From positions 62,001-126,000 of the forward strand of contig NZ_WSSC01000004.1 in NCBI RefSeq assembly GCF_009792895.1: a stretch of 64,000 nt of DNA, in the 5' to 3' direction. The notes under the pieces were generated by a model. The model had not been told where the DNA came from and searched no databases. It worked only from the letters and a program-made list of their open reading frames with translations. Source of the stretch: Pigmentibacter ruber (GTDB lineage: Bacteria > Bdellovibrionota_B > Oligoflexia > Silvanigrellales > Silvanigrellaceae). A program made the position numbers and the translations under genes. Positions within the stretch are counted from its first letter, which is position 1, and each line of letters begins with the position of its first letter. Positions 20,099 to 29,661 of this stretch are shown piece after piece.

Positions 20099-21955
20099 TT
20101 ATTTTTTATCTCCTAACCCTTTTTCAAACGTTTTTCTTTTGTCAATAAAATCATTTGTAGCAAAAATGTATTTTTCGTTGTTTTGTACTCGCATTCCAAG
20201 AATTGAAGAAACTATATCAATGTATTGGGAAGAAAACTGAGGTGACAGTTGAAAAAATTCTTTCCCTTTGTTTGCATATTTAATTTGACTTAAATTCCCA
20301 ATATTTAATTCTAAAGTTTCAAATTTTGAAAAGTAAATCGAAGCATAATAACGCTGTGGGAAGTAGATACAAATACAGGCCAAAATAATAGCTAAATATT
20401 TGACTTTATTAAAACTAAACTCTATTAAAAAAATTAGTAGTATAGACCAAAGTAGAAGATCGAATGTAACGTACAGAGTTGTTCCAAAAATTTCATTTGT
20501 ACCTAAGTAACAACATATTGAAGAAAAAAATTGTATGAAAAAAGAAAAATTTAATAAATTAATGTATTCTTTATTTTTGTTTACAAGAATTGTACAAATA
20601 ACAGAAGTCACAAAAATATAACTCAAACTTAAAATATTAAACAATAAATAACTTTTATTTTTAAATGAAAAAATCAAGAAAATTAATAAAAAAAATAACA
20701 AAAAAGTTTTATTAAATAATTTAAATTCGATTAACTTAAAATTTTTAAATAAAACATTTGATATCAATAAAAGAAAAGAGCAAATTAAAACAAAAAAAGA
20801 AATAAATAAAACTAAATTATTATTTAAAAAATACCCAACAAAATTATAGTATTTAAATAAATTATCTAAATTAAAAAAAGATAATATGTAACCTATAATT
20901 TTATAAAAAGAAAGGTTAAATAACCAACCATCAATAAAAGGATTTTGAACAATTCCTGATATTTTTATAAAACTTCCCCTACTGGGTATCAAGGTTAACA
21001 GATTATAAATAAGAAAAGATAGTATAAAATAAAATTTAAAAATTAAATTATCTTTAAAGTATTGCATAATATTCTTTCTTATAAAAAAATATAAAATAAA
21101 GACACATGATATAAATGCTATTGGCATTAACCTAAATGCACTTGCACCTAGTATCATTAAGAATATTATAGAAGAATAGTAATCTTTCCTTATAAAGGCA
21201 AAAATAAAGCAAGGAATAGCAAAAAACGAAAATAAACCTGTTGTAGTAATATTCCAAGTCACATTATGACCAAAAAAGCTAAAACCTATGAAAAGCCAAA
21301 AAAGAGTTATTATCGAGAGAACTATCTTACTATCTTCTTTCTTATATAGAAAAATATTCTCAAAAAAAGAAAATATCATAAGAGAAAAAATAAATATTTT
21401 GGCCATAAAATATGTTATCAGGTTGTACTCAAATCGCAAGTATTGAACAAAAGAAAGTGCTGAAGCATTAAAAAAATGATAATTTATCCATTCATTAGGA
21501 TAATTGTTTGCAATTCTGAGCCTTGAAAAATATTCAGCCCTTAATATTTCTGTTGATAATCCTTCGTAATAAGAATAATGTTTATTATAACTCACCATTG
21601 AAATCATATTACTATCTGTAGATATAAAAAACCAATAAGGATTGTTAATCAAAAAAACTATTAAAATTATTAATGTAATTAAAAGAATATTAGTGTGTTT
21701 AATTTTAATTGAAAATTTATGTCTATAAAAATATAATCCAAACTCTATAAAACCATATAGATATATTAGTAATATAGATATTTTTATACAACCAGCAGAA
21801 ATATTTGCCAAAATACCCATTAAAAATGCAATTGCAGAAAGTCCCACTAGTGAAGTAGTAACAAATGGTAACTTAACAATTTTTATTCCTATAAAATACA
21901 TAGGAACTAATGATATTATTTGAAAAAAAAACCAAAATATATAATTATTATTCAT
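20099..21955 (-). CDS. large polytopic membrane protein, unknown (glycan polymerase or GT-C-like)
   Basis: 618 residues with roughly 13 hydrophobic membrane segments spread over residues 5-540 and a soluble C-terminal tail of about 70 residues. A lumenal-type loop near residues 120-165 contains YYEGLSTEILRAEYFSRLRIANNYPNEWINYHFF, reported here only as a short hydrophilic region between TM segments. No firm family motif was recognised. Location among glycan genes suggests an O-antigen polymerase, ligase or a GT-C transferase. Extremely AT-rich (poly-A/T codons), more so than neighbours. Confidence 0.55.
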   Translation of the reverse strand: MNNNYIFWFFFQIISLVPMYFIGIKIVKLPFVTTSLVGLSAIAFLMGILANISAGCIKISILLIYLYGFIEFGLYFYRHKFSIKIKHTNILLITLIILIVFLINNPYWFFISTDSNMISMVSYNKHYSYYEGLSTEILRAEYFSRLRIANNYPNEWINYHFFNASALSFVQYLRFEYNLITYFMAKIFIFSLMIFSFFENIFLYKKEDSKIVLSIITLFWLFIGFSFFGHNVTWNITTTGLFSFFAIPCFIFAFIRKDYYSSIIFLMILGASAFRLMPIAFISCVFILYFFIRKNIMQYFKDNLIFKFYFILSFLIYNLLTLIPSRGSFIKISGIVQNPFIDGWLFNLSFYKIIGYILSFFNLDNLFKYYNFVGYFLNNNLVLFISFFVLICSFLLLISNVLFKNFKLIEFKLFNKTFLLFFLLIFLIFSFKNKSYLLFNILSLSYIFVTSVICTILVNKNKEYINLLNFSFFIQFFSSICCYLGTNEIFGTTLYVTFDLLLWSILLIFLIEFSFNKVKYLAIILACICIYFPQRYYASIYFSKFETLELNIGNLSQIKYANKGKEFFQLSPQFSSQYIDIVSSILGMRVQNNEKYIFATNDFIDKRKTFEKGLGDKK

Positions 21956-21957
21956 TC

Positions 21958-22770
21958 TTATTTAAACTTTCTTACTACAACACTACATCCTAAAGCAAAA
22001 ATATTTGGTGCAATTTTAACTAACATTTTATCAATAAAAGAAATGAATTTTAATATTGAATTAGAAAACTCTGGCATTCTTATTTTAGCATTCACACCAC
22101 CAGATAAAGGAAAAATAAGAAATTCGCATTTAGTATACTTCTCTATAGATAAATTATGAAAACAATTTTGAAATTTAACTTTATCTTGAAAAAGTAACTC
22201 AGGTATAGCACAATTTGCTGACCAAACATCTGCAGGATCATTTGCAATTGTCTGAGGATCAAAAATATTAACTTGATAAGACCAACCTTCATGCCTCATA
22301 ATTCGTAATATAAAACGCATAAAAAGAGAACTATTTACATCTTGAATAAGAATAACACCATCTTTTTTTAAAACTCTTTGGCTTTCTTCAAAGAATTTAT
22401 ATGGACTATAGAAATGATGAATTGTGTGAGATGCGATTATTACATCAATAGAATTATCTTCAAAATCCATATTTGTTGCATCAATTAATTTATCAACCCA
22501 AGGGTTTTCTAAGGCATCTGTCAAGATAGGTTTATTATTTAAATATAAATGAGAAAATCCAGCACCACAACCAATTTCAACTATTTTTTCTTTATTAGCA
22601 AGATAAGGATTCATCCATTCATATCTTGACTTTAATAAAAAATCTAAATTTTTGAATCTATTCTTTATAAAATAATTTCTAGCTGCAACTAAATCACCAT
22701 TAAATGTCATCCTGTTTTCTGACTTTTTTGGAAAATATTGTTTCCTTAATATTAGAGAATTCATTGGCAT
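21958..22770 (-). CDS. class I SAM-dependent methyltransferase
   Basis: 270 residues. IVEIGCGAGFSHLYL near residue 64 is the glycine-rich SAM loop, DALENPWVDKLIDATN follows, then VIIASHTIHHFYSPYKFFEE and VLKKDGVILIQD (motifs II-III of UbiE/Methyltransf_11 enzymes). Substrate unknown; in this cluster it could methylate a glycan or a lipid carrier sugar. AAGGAA lies before the ATG at 22770; a second ATG two codons later is possible. Ends 2 bp before the next membrane protein gene. Confidence 0.78.
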   Translation of the reverse strand: MPMNSLILRKQYFPKKSENRMTFNGDLVAARNYFIKNRFKNLDFLLKSRYEWMNPYLANKEKIVEIGCGAGFSHLYLNNKPILTDALENPWVDKLIDATNMDFEDNSIDVIIASHTIHHFYSPYKFFEESQRVLKKDGVILIQDVNSSLFMRFILRIMRHEGWSYQVNIFDPQTIANDPADVWSANCAIPELLFQDKVKFQNCFHNLSIEKYTKCEFLIFPLSGGVNAKIRMPEFSNSILKFISFIDKMLVKIAPNIFALGCSVVVRKFK

Positions 22771-22802
22771 AATTTTTCCTTTTTCTTTAAAAATATAAAT
22801 TA

Positions 22803-23423
22803 CTATCTAAAATAATTTAAATTTCTCATCCAAAAATTAGGATCTTTAGTACAAATCAATTTAGCATATTTAGACAAATTAAAAAAATTATTTATATCAG
22901 TAATATTTTTTCCGACAAGTTCTGGAGAAACTAAACAGATTTTAAAATTTTTTGAAATAATTTTTAAAATGTCATGATCTACAGGAAGGCCGCCAAAACA
23001 ATCAACCCAAACCCATTGTGCTTTTCCAATAAAAGGAATTAAGGACTCTATTGGTTCATAACAAGAATAACGTACAGCAAAACGAGTTTCATTTTTGTGC
23101 AGAGTATATTTTACCAGAGTGGGAAAAGCTGTATCTAAAAAAAACCAATTTTCAATTTTATAGTAATCTAAAAGTTCAATAACACGCGACTCTAATCCAT
23201 CTTCTTTTGTATTTAATATAATTGGTCCTTCTATTCTATGATTAACAAAAATTTTTAACCAATCTTCAAAATCATCTCCTTCAGTCCAAGGATCATGTGA
23301 CAAATGTAATGTTCCATTCTTTTTTACATTTGATCTTAAATCAATTTCGACCCCCCAACTTGGATTGATTTTTTTTATATCCTCAACCTTATTTACTCTA
23401 TGATAAACATATTTGATAAGCAT
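22803..23423 (-). CDS. PI-PLC/glycerophosphodiesterase-like protein
   Basis: 206 residues from the ATG at 23423, which sits one base after the upstream stop; the longer reading to 23513 would run 89 bases into that gene and is rejected. YHRVNK at the start, GVEIDLR, and LHLSHDP are shortened versions of the GDPD metal-site motifs (HRG, ExD, HDP). No signal peptide. The usual family hydrolyses glycerophosphodiesters; a protein this short inside a glycan operon may act on a sugar- or polyol-phosphodiester (inference). It follows the tandem nucleotidyltransferase gene. Confidence 0.6.
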   Translation of the reverse strand: MLIKYVYHRVNKVEDIKKINPSWGVEIDLRSNVKKNGTLHLSHDPWTEGDDFEDWLKIFVNHRIEGPIILNTKEDGLESRVIELLDYYKIENWFFLDTAFPTLVKYTLHKNETRFAVRYSCYEPIESLIPFIGKAQWVWVDCFGGLPVDHDILKIISKNFKICLVSPELVGKNITDINNFFNLSKYAKLICTKDPNFWMRNLNYFR

Positions 23424-23424
23424 A

Positions 23425-25014
23425 TTATTTAAATCTCGTATAAAAATGTGATTCCCAATATTCAAACACTTGTAACTCAAAAGGATCACCAAAAGAAATC
23501 CATTGATCAACATCGAAAATTACAAATTTTTTTCCTAATTGTAGTAAAGTATTAATACTTGTTCCAACATAATATTCATTATTTACTCGAATATCATTTT
23601 TTATCATTGTCTCAGCACCTAATATAAAATCAGATGATTTTCTAAACCAAAAACTACCTACCACCGCGGGATCTTTTTCTGGGGTGTCACTAATTGTCTT
23701 TTTTTCAATGACTTCAACTATGGTTTTATTATCTGTTGCCACTTTACAATATGCAAAGGCATTTGGATTTTTAAATATTCCGGATCCCATCCTAAATGTC
23801 CATATTGCTCCATCAATTTCTTCGTCTTCTAAAATTTCTTGCCATACTTTTTTATTATAGATAGTTTGATAATCACAAGAGGCAATAAAAAGATGGGCAT
23901 CGGGATATAATTGATCTTTTACAAGTAAACAGGTTGAAGCTTGGCCAGCTGTATCATGATTAATTCCAACAATTGATGCATGTGGTTTAAAATCTAGTAA
24001 AGCTTTTTTAATAGGATGTTTTGCAAGTTCTGTATCTCTTAATAAAAAAATCCATCGTTCCGCTTCTGGAAAAGACAAACTTGCACTAATAGCCATTGGT
24101 TTTCCTAAAACTTGAATGAGTGGTTTAGTTACTCTATATCCATCATTTTTAAACCTAGATCCTTTTCCTGCCATTGGAATTAAATTTATTGTTCTAGGAT
24201 TTTCACTTATTTTATTTTCCAATATTGTTTGATTGTTTGATTTCTGGCGAAATTCATTAGCAAAATATTTAAAATACTTAAGCCAAAATAAATATTGTGC
24301 TAGATCTTCTGGTGTTCCCCAACATATAAATTTATCTACTTGAGTAATTTTAACTGATAGACCATCTTTAACAATTGGATTAAATAATAAACTTACATAA
24401 GCTTCTGGCAAAGATTTTTCATAACTACCTTCCAAATAATTTACTGCATATTTCTCAAATAATTCCCATTTATCAAAATAATATATACCTACAGAAGCAA
24501 ATTCTTGTGTTCTATCTTCTGTAAAAGATTTTTTCTCTCGTAATTCAAGCAATTCATTATTTTCTGTCCGCATATAAGCATAATATGTATTTCCAAATGA
24601 AGCAGGATGAAATCCTTTAAAAGCTGGAATAGCACCATGATAATGACTAACTTCTTTCAGAAATTTATCATAGTCCCAGTCAACAATAAAATCACAATAT
24701 GTTATTAAAATAGGTTCATCACATTTTAGATGATTTTTTGCAAAAAGTATTGAATATACAGGTCCTACTTCATGGGGTTCTATTACAATAATTTTTGAAT
24801 TAACAGCTAAATTTTCAAGTTTTTTTATACTTTCAGGGTGTTGACTTAATTGTTCACTATTAACTATGAAGTAAAAATTATCTTTTGGATGAAACATATC
24901 TACAACATGTGAAACCATAGGACTTCCATCAATATCAATAAATGCTTTAGGAACTTGATAACCTGCTAAATTAAAACGCCTTGAATGACCTGCTAAAGTT
25001 ATAATAATATTCAT
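23425..25014 (-). CDS. tandem sugar-phosphate nucleotidyltransferase (two catalytic domains)
   Basis: 529 residues made of two NTP-transferase domains in a row. Domain 1 (about 1-245) has LAGHSRRFNLAGYQVPKAF and YCDFIVDWD; domain 2 (about 265-525) has PMAGKGSRFKNDGYRVTKPL and SCDYQT. Both keep the glycine/arginine NTP loop, the PK lysine and a metal-type Asp, so both may be active or one may be regulatory. Family members with the xxAGxGSRFxxxGYxxPKPL pattern activate sugar or polyol phosphates in surface glycan loci; the exact substrate is not evident. Its neighbours are sugar-phosphate isomerases. Confidence 0.78.
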   Translation of the reverse strand: MNIIITLAGHSRRFNLAGYQVPKAFIDIDGSPMVSHVVDMFHPKDNFYFIVNSEQLSQHPESIKKLENLAVNSKIIVIEPHEVGPVYSILFAKNHLKCDEPILITYCDFIVDWDYDKFLKEVSHYHGAIPAFKGFHPASFGNTYYAYMRTENNELLELREKKSFTEDRTQEFASVGIYYFDKWELFEKYAVNYLEGSYEKSLPEAYVSLLFNPIVKDGLSVKITQVDKFICWGTPEDLAQYLFWLKYFKYFANEFRQKSNNQTILENKISENPRTINLIPMAGKGSRFKNDGYRVTKPLIQVLGKPMAISASLSFPEAERWIFLLRDTELAKHPIKKALLDFKPHASIVGINHDTAGQASTCLLVKDQLYPDAHLFIASCDYQTIYNKKVWQEILEDEEIDGAIWTFRMGSGIFKNPNAFAYCKVATDNKTIVEVIEKKTISDTPEKDPAVVGSFWFRKSSDFILGAETMIKNDIRVNNEYYVGTSINTLLQLGKKFVIFDVDQWISFGDPFELQVFEYWESHFYTRFK

Positions 25015-25057
25015 AATAATTAACCGATATAGAGGTTTAAAAATTTTATTTATTTAA

Positions 25058-25978
25058 TTAATTTAGAACAGTTTTTCGCCAATATGCAACTGACTCTTTT
25101 AATACCGAAATAACATTACTATCTATTGGTTCTCTTTCACGAAAACTTAACTCTAAAGTCAGAAATGTTTTTGAAAATTTTGCTTTGCTATTTGCTCTTT
25201 CTAATGCATCAATTATTTTTTCCGGAACAATTTTTCCAAATTTATTATACTCTTCTATAAACGGCCAATGTCCTTGTTTATTTGCTGAACTCTGCTTCAA
25301 ATGAATTAATGGTGACTCATTAGCAAATTCATTAATCCAAGCATACGGATTTGTATCATCAGGATTTACAGAAGTAACATCGCCATGATCTACATCTAAA
25401 CATATAAAAAAAGGAAGAGGACTTTGTAAATTAACATTTTTTTGTAATATTTTAGTTGCCGCTATTGTCTCTCCTTGTTCACGTTTTATTGACATTGGTT
25501 CCCAAGTCAAATACTTTAAACCTTGTGATTTAGCATATTCAGCTATTTCATGCCATCCTTCAATATTTTGTTGTATTCTTACTTTTAGAAGATCAGGATT
25601 ATTTACATCATTTGCAGTAAAAATACCAAAATGACTCCCCATAGATTCTGCACCTAGATCAACTGAAATTTGAACAAATTTTTTGAACCATAGAATCCAA
25701 TGTTTTCTTACTTCATGATCTGGGTGTGCTAGATGATTTACACGAGTAAAAGCACCTGTAAACGTGCTATTAATAGAAGTATTATACTTTTTACAAGATG
25801 CCTGAATACGATTTACATGCGAAGCCAAAATACTTCCTGGTAAATCAGGATTTAATAGATCTGCAGTTAACTGTACATATTTAATTCCTAATTGATTTCC
25901 AATAATCTCTGGCCAAATCTCTGGTTCAGAATATCTATTAACCGCAAATCCAGTATTAATTGCTAGACAATACTCCAT
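25058..25978 (-). CDS. xylose-isomerase-like TIM barrel, tetrulose-phosphate epimerase/isomerase-like
   Basis: 306 residues. INTGFAVNRYSEPEIWPEIIG, KYVQLTADLLNP, FTGAFTRVNHLAHPD, SMGSHFGIF, EPMSIKREQGET, CLDVDHGDV and HLKQSS form the pattern of the sugar phosphate isomerase/epimerase (AP endonuclease 2) superfamily, closest by memory to the erythritol-pathway EryC/LerI proteins that convert tetrulose phosphates. The His, Glu, Asp and His residues in those motifs would bind the divalent metal. Its start shares one base with the upstream rpe-like gene's stop. In this cluster it more likely makes a glycan precursor than degrades erythritol (inference). Confidence 0.68.
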   Translation of the reverse strand: MEYCLAINTGFAVNRYSEPEIWPEIIGNQLGIKYVQLTADLLNPDLPGSILASHVNRIQASCKKYNTSINSTFTGAFTRVNHLAHPDHEVRKHWILWFKKFVQISVDLGAESMGSHFGIFTANDVNNPDLLKVRIQQNIEGWHEIAEYAKSQGLKYLTWEPMSIKREQGETIAATKILQKNVNLQSPLPFFICLDVDHGDVTSVNPDDTNPYAWINEFANESPLIHLKQSSANKQGHWPFIEEYNKFGKIVPEKIIDALERANSKAKFSKTFLTLELSFREREPIDSNVISVLKESVAYWRKTVLN

Positions 25979-26685
25979 TAATAATATCCTTTCAATTTGC
26001 GAGCATCTATTCCCTGCAATATATCTTTTTCCATTGCAATAACTGACTCATCTATTCCAATATCTTTACGAAAAAGTCCTGAAGATCCTCCAACTAAAAT
26101 ATCAGCACCCGCAGAAACCATTTCTGGTATAAATTGCGAGCATACATTTCCATCTACTTCAATTTTTGTGTCAAGCTTTAAATCGAGAATAAGTTTTTTT
26201 AATTTCTCGATTTTCCGAAGGGTCTGTGCAACCAGTTTTTGTCCTTTAAAACCTGGATTCACAGTCATAACTAATATTACATCAGCATCTTCAATCACAT
26301 ATTCCAAAGTTTCAAGTGGAGTTCCTGGACAAATCGCAATTCCAACTAAGCATCCCCTACGCCGCAATGAAATTAAATCACGATGCAGATTTCTTGAACA
26401 TTCTTGATGAATAGTAACAATGTCACCTTGTTTTATATTTAACATATCAAATATTCTACTAGGTTCTTCAACCATTAAATGATAATCAGAACGTATATTT
26501 GTTTTTTCTTTTAAAGTATTAATTATACTTGAACCCATTGTAAAATCTGGTGCAAAAGAACCATCGATAATATCCCAATGGAGATAATCAATATTATTTC
26601 TTTCTAAGTCAGATAAATCTTTTCCAGCTTCAAGCCAATTTATACACATTACTGATGCTGAAATTTCAACAACTTTTTTATGCAT
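25978..26685 (-). CDS. ribulose-phosphate 3-epimerase-like protein
   Basis: 235 residues. ISASVMCINWLEAGKDL, LHWDIIDGSFAPDFTMG, DYHLMVEEP, VMTVNPGFKGQK, KIEVDGNV and ADILVGGSSGLF follow the Rpe barrel in order, with the metal His/Asp ligands present (HWDIIDG has H and D; the first His of VDVMDG-type enzymes is retained in DYHLMV). Length is slightly above the usual 220. A second, specialised Rpe-like enzyme in a glycan cluster suggests epimerisation of a keto-sugar phosphate feeding the adjacent nucleotidyltransferase. Overlaps the upstream dehydrogenase gene by 8 bases. Confidence 0.78.
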   Translation of the reverse strand: MHKKVVEISASVMCINWLEAGKDLSDLERNNIDYLHWDIIDGSFAPDFTMGSSIINTLKEKTNIRSDYHLMVEEPSRIFDMLNIKQGDIVTIHQECSRNLHRDLISLRRRGCLVGIAICPGTPLETLEYVIEDADVILVMTVNPGFKGQKLVAQTLRKIEKLKKLILDLKLDTKIEVDGNVCSQFIPEMVSAGADILVGGSSGLFRKDIGIDESVIAMEKDILQGIDARKLKGYY

Positions 26686-27736
26686 TGGGTTTAATAATCA
26701 CTTTCATACTTTGGCCAGATGCAGCTTGTGCAAATGCTTCGTTAATTTGATCTAATTTAAATCGATGACTAATTAAACTAGAGATATTTATTTTTTTATC
26801 AGTTATTAACTTAACAGCAAGCTGATGTTGTTTTGGTGTAGAACCATGTGAGCCTGTTAAATAAGCTTCACGGTAATGCAATTGATTAGAATAAAATTGA
26901 ATAGGCCGACAAGATTTGGGAAGTCCACCAAATAAATTAATAACACCCCTCTTAGCTACCATCGCTATGGCTTGCTCATGAGTTCCAACATCAGGACATG
27001 CTGTAAAAATCATATTAGCACCCATCCCATTAGTTAATTCAAGTACACTTGCAATAACGTCTGTTTCATTAGGATTTAATATGTGATTTGCTCCAAACGT
27101 TTTAGCTAATTCTAATCTCTCTTTATTTGGATCTATAACAATAATTCTTGCTGCTTCAAAATAAGATAGTCCCAGAGTTACAAGCATGATACCTATAGGT
27201 CCTGCACCAAATACCACTACAGTTGAATTAGGCTTGATTAAGCCCACTTCATAACCATTAAGACAACATGCTAAAGGTTCGCTAAGCGCTGCTGTATCAA
27301 AATCTATATTTGTTTCAAATTTTTGTAATGGTCCTCCAGATACAACAAGAGGATCTAAAAGCATATATTGTGAAAACCCTCCATCAAATTGGTAACCTAT
27401 TGCTAAATTTACATCACAACAGTTCGCTCTTCCAGATAAGCAAAAAGTACAATTTCCACAAGGAACATCAGCTCCAACAGAAACTCGATCACCAATTTTA
27501 TATTGCGAAGAAACTCCAGATCCAATTTCAATAATCTCACCCGCTACTTCATGTCCAATAATTCTAGGTGGAATTACTCTTTCATTTCCATGCTTAAAAA
27601 TCCTTAAATCAGAGCCACATATTGCACATGATTCTACTCGAATTAGAATAGATCCATCCTTTATTTCAGGGATTTTCCTTGTCTGAAGTTCAAGCAATTT
27701 TTCACCTAAAAAAACTGCTGCTTGCATATTTTCCAT
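26678..27736 (-). CDS. zinc-dependent alcohol/polyol dehydrogenase
   Basis: 352 residues, medium-chain dehydrogenase family. CAICGSDLRIFKHG carries the catalytic-zinc Cys, IIGHEVAGEI the His-Glu pair, and DVPCGNCTFCLSGRANCC the four-Cys structural zinc site; VFGAGPIGIMLVTLG is the NAD(P) loop. Acts on a secondary alcohol of a polyol or sugar phosphate; sorbitol and threonine dehydrogenases and the ribitol-phosphate-forming TarJ share this fold, but I cannot name the substrate. It leads the isomerase genes and follows a large membrane protein gene. Confidence 0.82.
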   Translation of the reverse strand: MENMQAAVFLGEKLLELQTRKIPEIKDGSILIRVESCAICGSDLRIFKHGNERVIPPRIIGHEVAGEIIEIGSGVSSQYKIGDRVSVGADVPCGNCTFCLSGRANCCDVNLAIGYQFDGGFSQYMLLDPLVVSGGPLQKFETNIDFDTAALSEPLACCLNGYEVGLIKPNSTVVVFGAGPIGIMLVTLGLSYFEAARIIVIDPNKERLELAKTFGANHILNPNETDVIASVLELTNGMGANMIFTACPDVGTHEQAIAMVAKRGVINLFGGLPKSCRPIQFYSNQLHYREAYLTGSHGSTPKQHQLAVKLITDKKINISSLISHRFKLDQINEAFAQAASGQSMKVIIKPNA

Positions 27737-27774
27737 TGTATTATCCTTAACTAGATAAAATTTATTTTAGCTCA

Positions 27775-29661
27775 TTATTTTCGACTATACAAATATCCTA
27801 TATTAGTTTTTGTTACAGTAAAATTATCAGGCAAACTATAAAGAACTTTGCTCGATAAAATACGAAATAATTTATATTTATCAATCATTAATTTTACATT
27901 TATATTTTTATATTCATATGTTAACTCTTCTACATATTTTTTTTGTTCTATTTCAGATAATGTGCTATTATGCATTGTGAACCAGTAACCTACTCCTGAA
28001 TTAAAAATATTACTTGAATCTATATTGATAGGGTTATTAATTTGAGTTAAATCCTGAAATTGTCCTTTCTGCATAAATTTTAAAAATTCAATTTGACTCC
28101 ATCCAAAAATGTTTGCAATTAATGCAAATCTTTTTATGACTTCTTTTTGCGAAACATTATTTGCAAAACGATTTATCCATAAAGTAGCATTATTTGTAGA
28201 AATTGGAATCATTAAATTTGCTAAAGGATTTTCTGCTAAAACTGCTAATCCTTTCGGAAGATCTTTTGTAAGTAAAGTGAGTTCTTCATACGCTTTTACT
28301 TCTTCAATAGAACTAATATTTTTGATATGAAAATAATTTTTTCTTGCTGAAATGGCAGCAAATAAAAATAGAAAAATAATAATTATAGGTAATAATATGT
28401 AACTTAATTTAGTATTTAAAAAAATAAGTATCTTTCTAAAATAATTTTGAACATATTGATTTTTATTAAAATAAAAAGTAGTTATCCTAAAACTAATATA
28501 GTATATTGCTGGAATAAGATATAAAAAATGAAAAAATACCATAGACAGTCTTGAAAAAAGTAAAGTATTTGGAATAGACAAATTAAAAGTTATACCAAAG
28601 ATATAAAAACTAGACTCAATTAAAAATAAAATTATGATAGGAGAGAATTTATATAAAAATTCATAAGGATCTGATTTAGATATAAAAGCAATACTAATAG
28701 TTAATAAAAGAGGAAAAACAAAATATAAGAAAACAAATATATCTGAAAATATTACACTTTTAGTATTTGAAATTACGCCTAATTCAGAAAATGACAGGCC
28801 ACTGCTATGATTAAAAAAAGCAAAAACTGTTGGACTAACTATTACTATAGCAATTATAAATTGAAATAATATTTTTCTAATTAATAGAGAATAATTCATC
28901 ATAAGATTTTCACGTTTTAACCTAATAGGAAAAAACATAAACCAAAATAACAGACCAACAATTGAATTAATAACATAAATTTGACTCTGTAATGCCCAAA
29001 TAGCTGTAAGAAAAAAAAGTCTTCTATTAGAAATTTTTTTCTTTGCTAAAGAAAGAATAAATGCACCTAAAAAACAAAATAAAGAAAAAGAAGGAAAAGG
29101 AAAACCTGCTACATTTAAAGATTGCAAAGTCGCTATATCAATTTGAGTATTTCCTAAAATAACTTCTAATAAAAATTTCCTAAATGGCAGTCCAGTAAAC
29201 GATACTAAAGCAATAAAAGATAATGAGACTGACCATAATGTATTTACATATTTTCTAAATATTAAATAAAGTAATATAAAATCAAATACTGGAAAAAAAA
29301 CATGTCCAAAAATGTAAGACCCATTCAGACCGAATAATTTTATTGATAATCCGTGAAACCATAAAGAAAAGTAAGGAAAAAATGCAAAACCACTTGCAGA
29401 GGGATCAATAGAGGGAAAAATGGGAAATAAATTTCCTTGTGCTACGCGCAAACTTAAAGGCAGCCAACTATTAATTTCACTAAATTTCATTGCAGTTACA
29501 GAAGCACTTGAATATAGGTTACAGTAGCCATTTAAACAACCTAAAATGTCCCATAAACTAAAAATTAAGAAAATTAGAATTATTGACAAAAAAAGAATTA
29601 TTTTATCTAAATTTAAGAATAATTTTTTTCTAAAAGACCATACTAATTGTTGTTCCTTCAA
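27775..29661 (-). CDS. large polytopic membrane protein, GT-C-like architecture
   Basis: 628 residues. A first membrane helix at about 20-38, then a long extracytoplasmic loop to about residue 105, about ten more helices to residue 445, and a soluble C-terminal domain of about 180 residues. That layout recalls GT-C glycosyltransferases that use lipid-linked donors, but no diagnostic motif was recognised. It starts at TTG (29661): AGGAG sits 6 bases before it, no ATG occurs in the first 50 codons, and the TTGA overlaps the stop of the upstream dehydrogenase. Similar in size and style to the protein at 20099-21955. Confidence 0.6.
   Translation of the reverse strand: MKEQQLVWSFRKKLFLNLDKIILFLSIILIFLIFSLWDILGCLNGYCNLYSSASVTAMKFSEINSWLPLSLRVAQGNLFPIFPSIDPSASGFAFFPYFSLWFHGLSIKLFGLNGSYIFGHVFFPVFDFILLYLIFRKYVNTLWSVSLSFIALVSFTGLPFRKFLLEVILGNTQIDIATLQSLNVAGFPFPSFSLFCFLGAFILSLAKKKISNRRLFFLTAIWALQSQIYVINSIVGLLFWFMFFPIRLKRENLMMNYSLLIRKILFQFIIAIVIVSPTVFAFFNHSSGLSFSELGVISNTKSVIFSDIFVFLYFVFPLLLTISIAFISKSDPYEFLYKFSPIIILFLIESSFYIFGITFNLSIPNTLLFSRLSMVFFHFLYLIPAIYYISFRITTFYFNKNQYVQNYFRKILIFLNTKLSYILLPIIIIFLFLFAAISARKNYFHIKNISSIEEVKAYEELTLLTKDLPKGLAVLAENPLANLMIPISTNNATLWINRFANNVSQKEVIKRFALIANIFGWSQIEFLKFMQKGQFQDLTQINNPINIDSSNIFNSGVGYWFTMHNSTLSEIEQKKYVEELTYEYKNINVKLMIDKYKLFRILSSKVLYSLPDNFTVTKTNIGYLYSRK

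Noticed and set aside
22803-23513. Longer 236-residue reading of the phosphodiesterase-like gene
   Set aside because: Its first 30 residues run through the end of the upstream nucleotidyltransferase gene; an ATG one base after that gene's stop fits better.
25997-26407. 136-residue plus-strand frame opposite the Rpe-like gene
   Set aside because: Antisense shadow with unnatural serine/isoleucine-rich composition.
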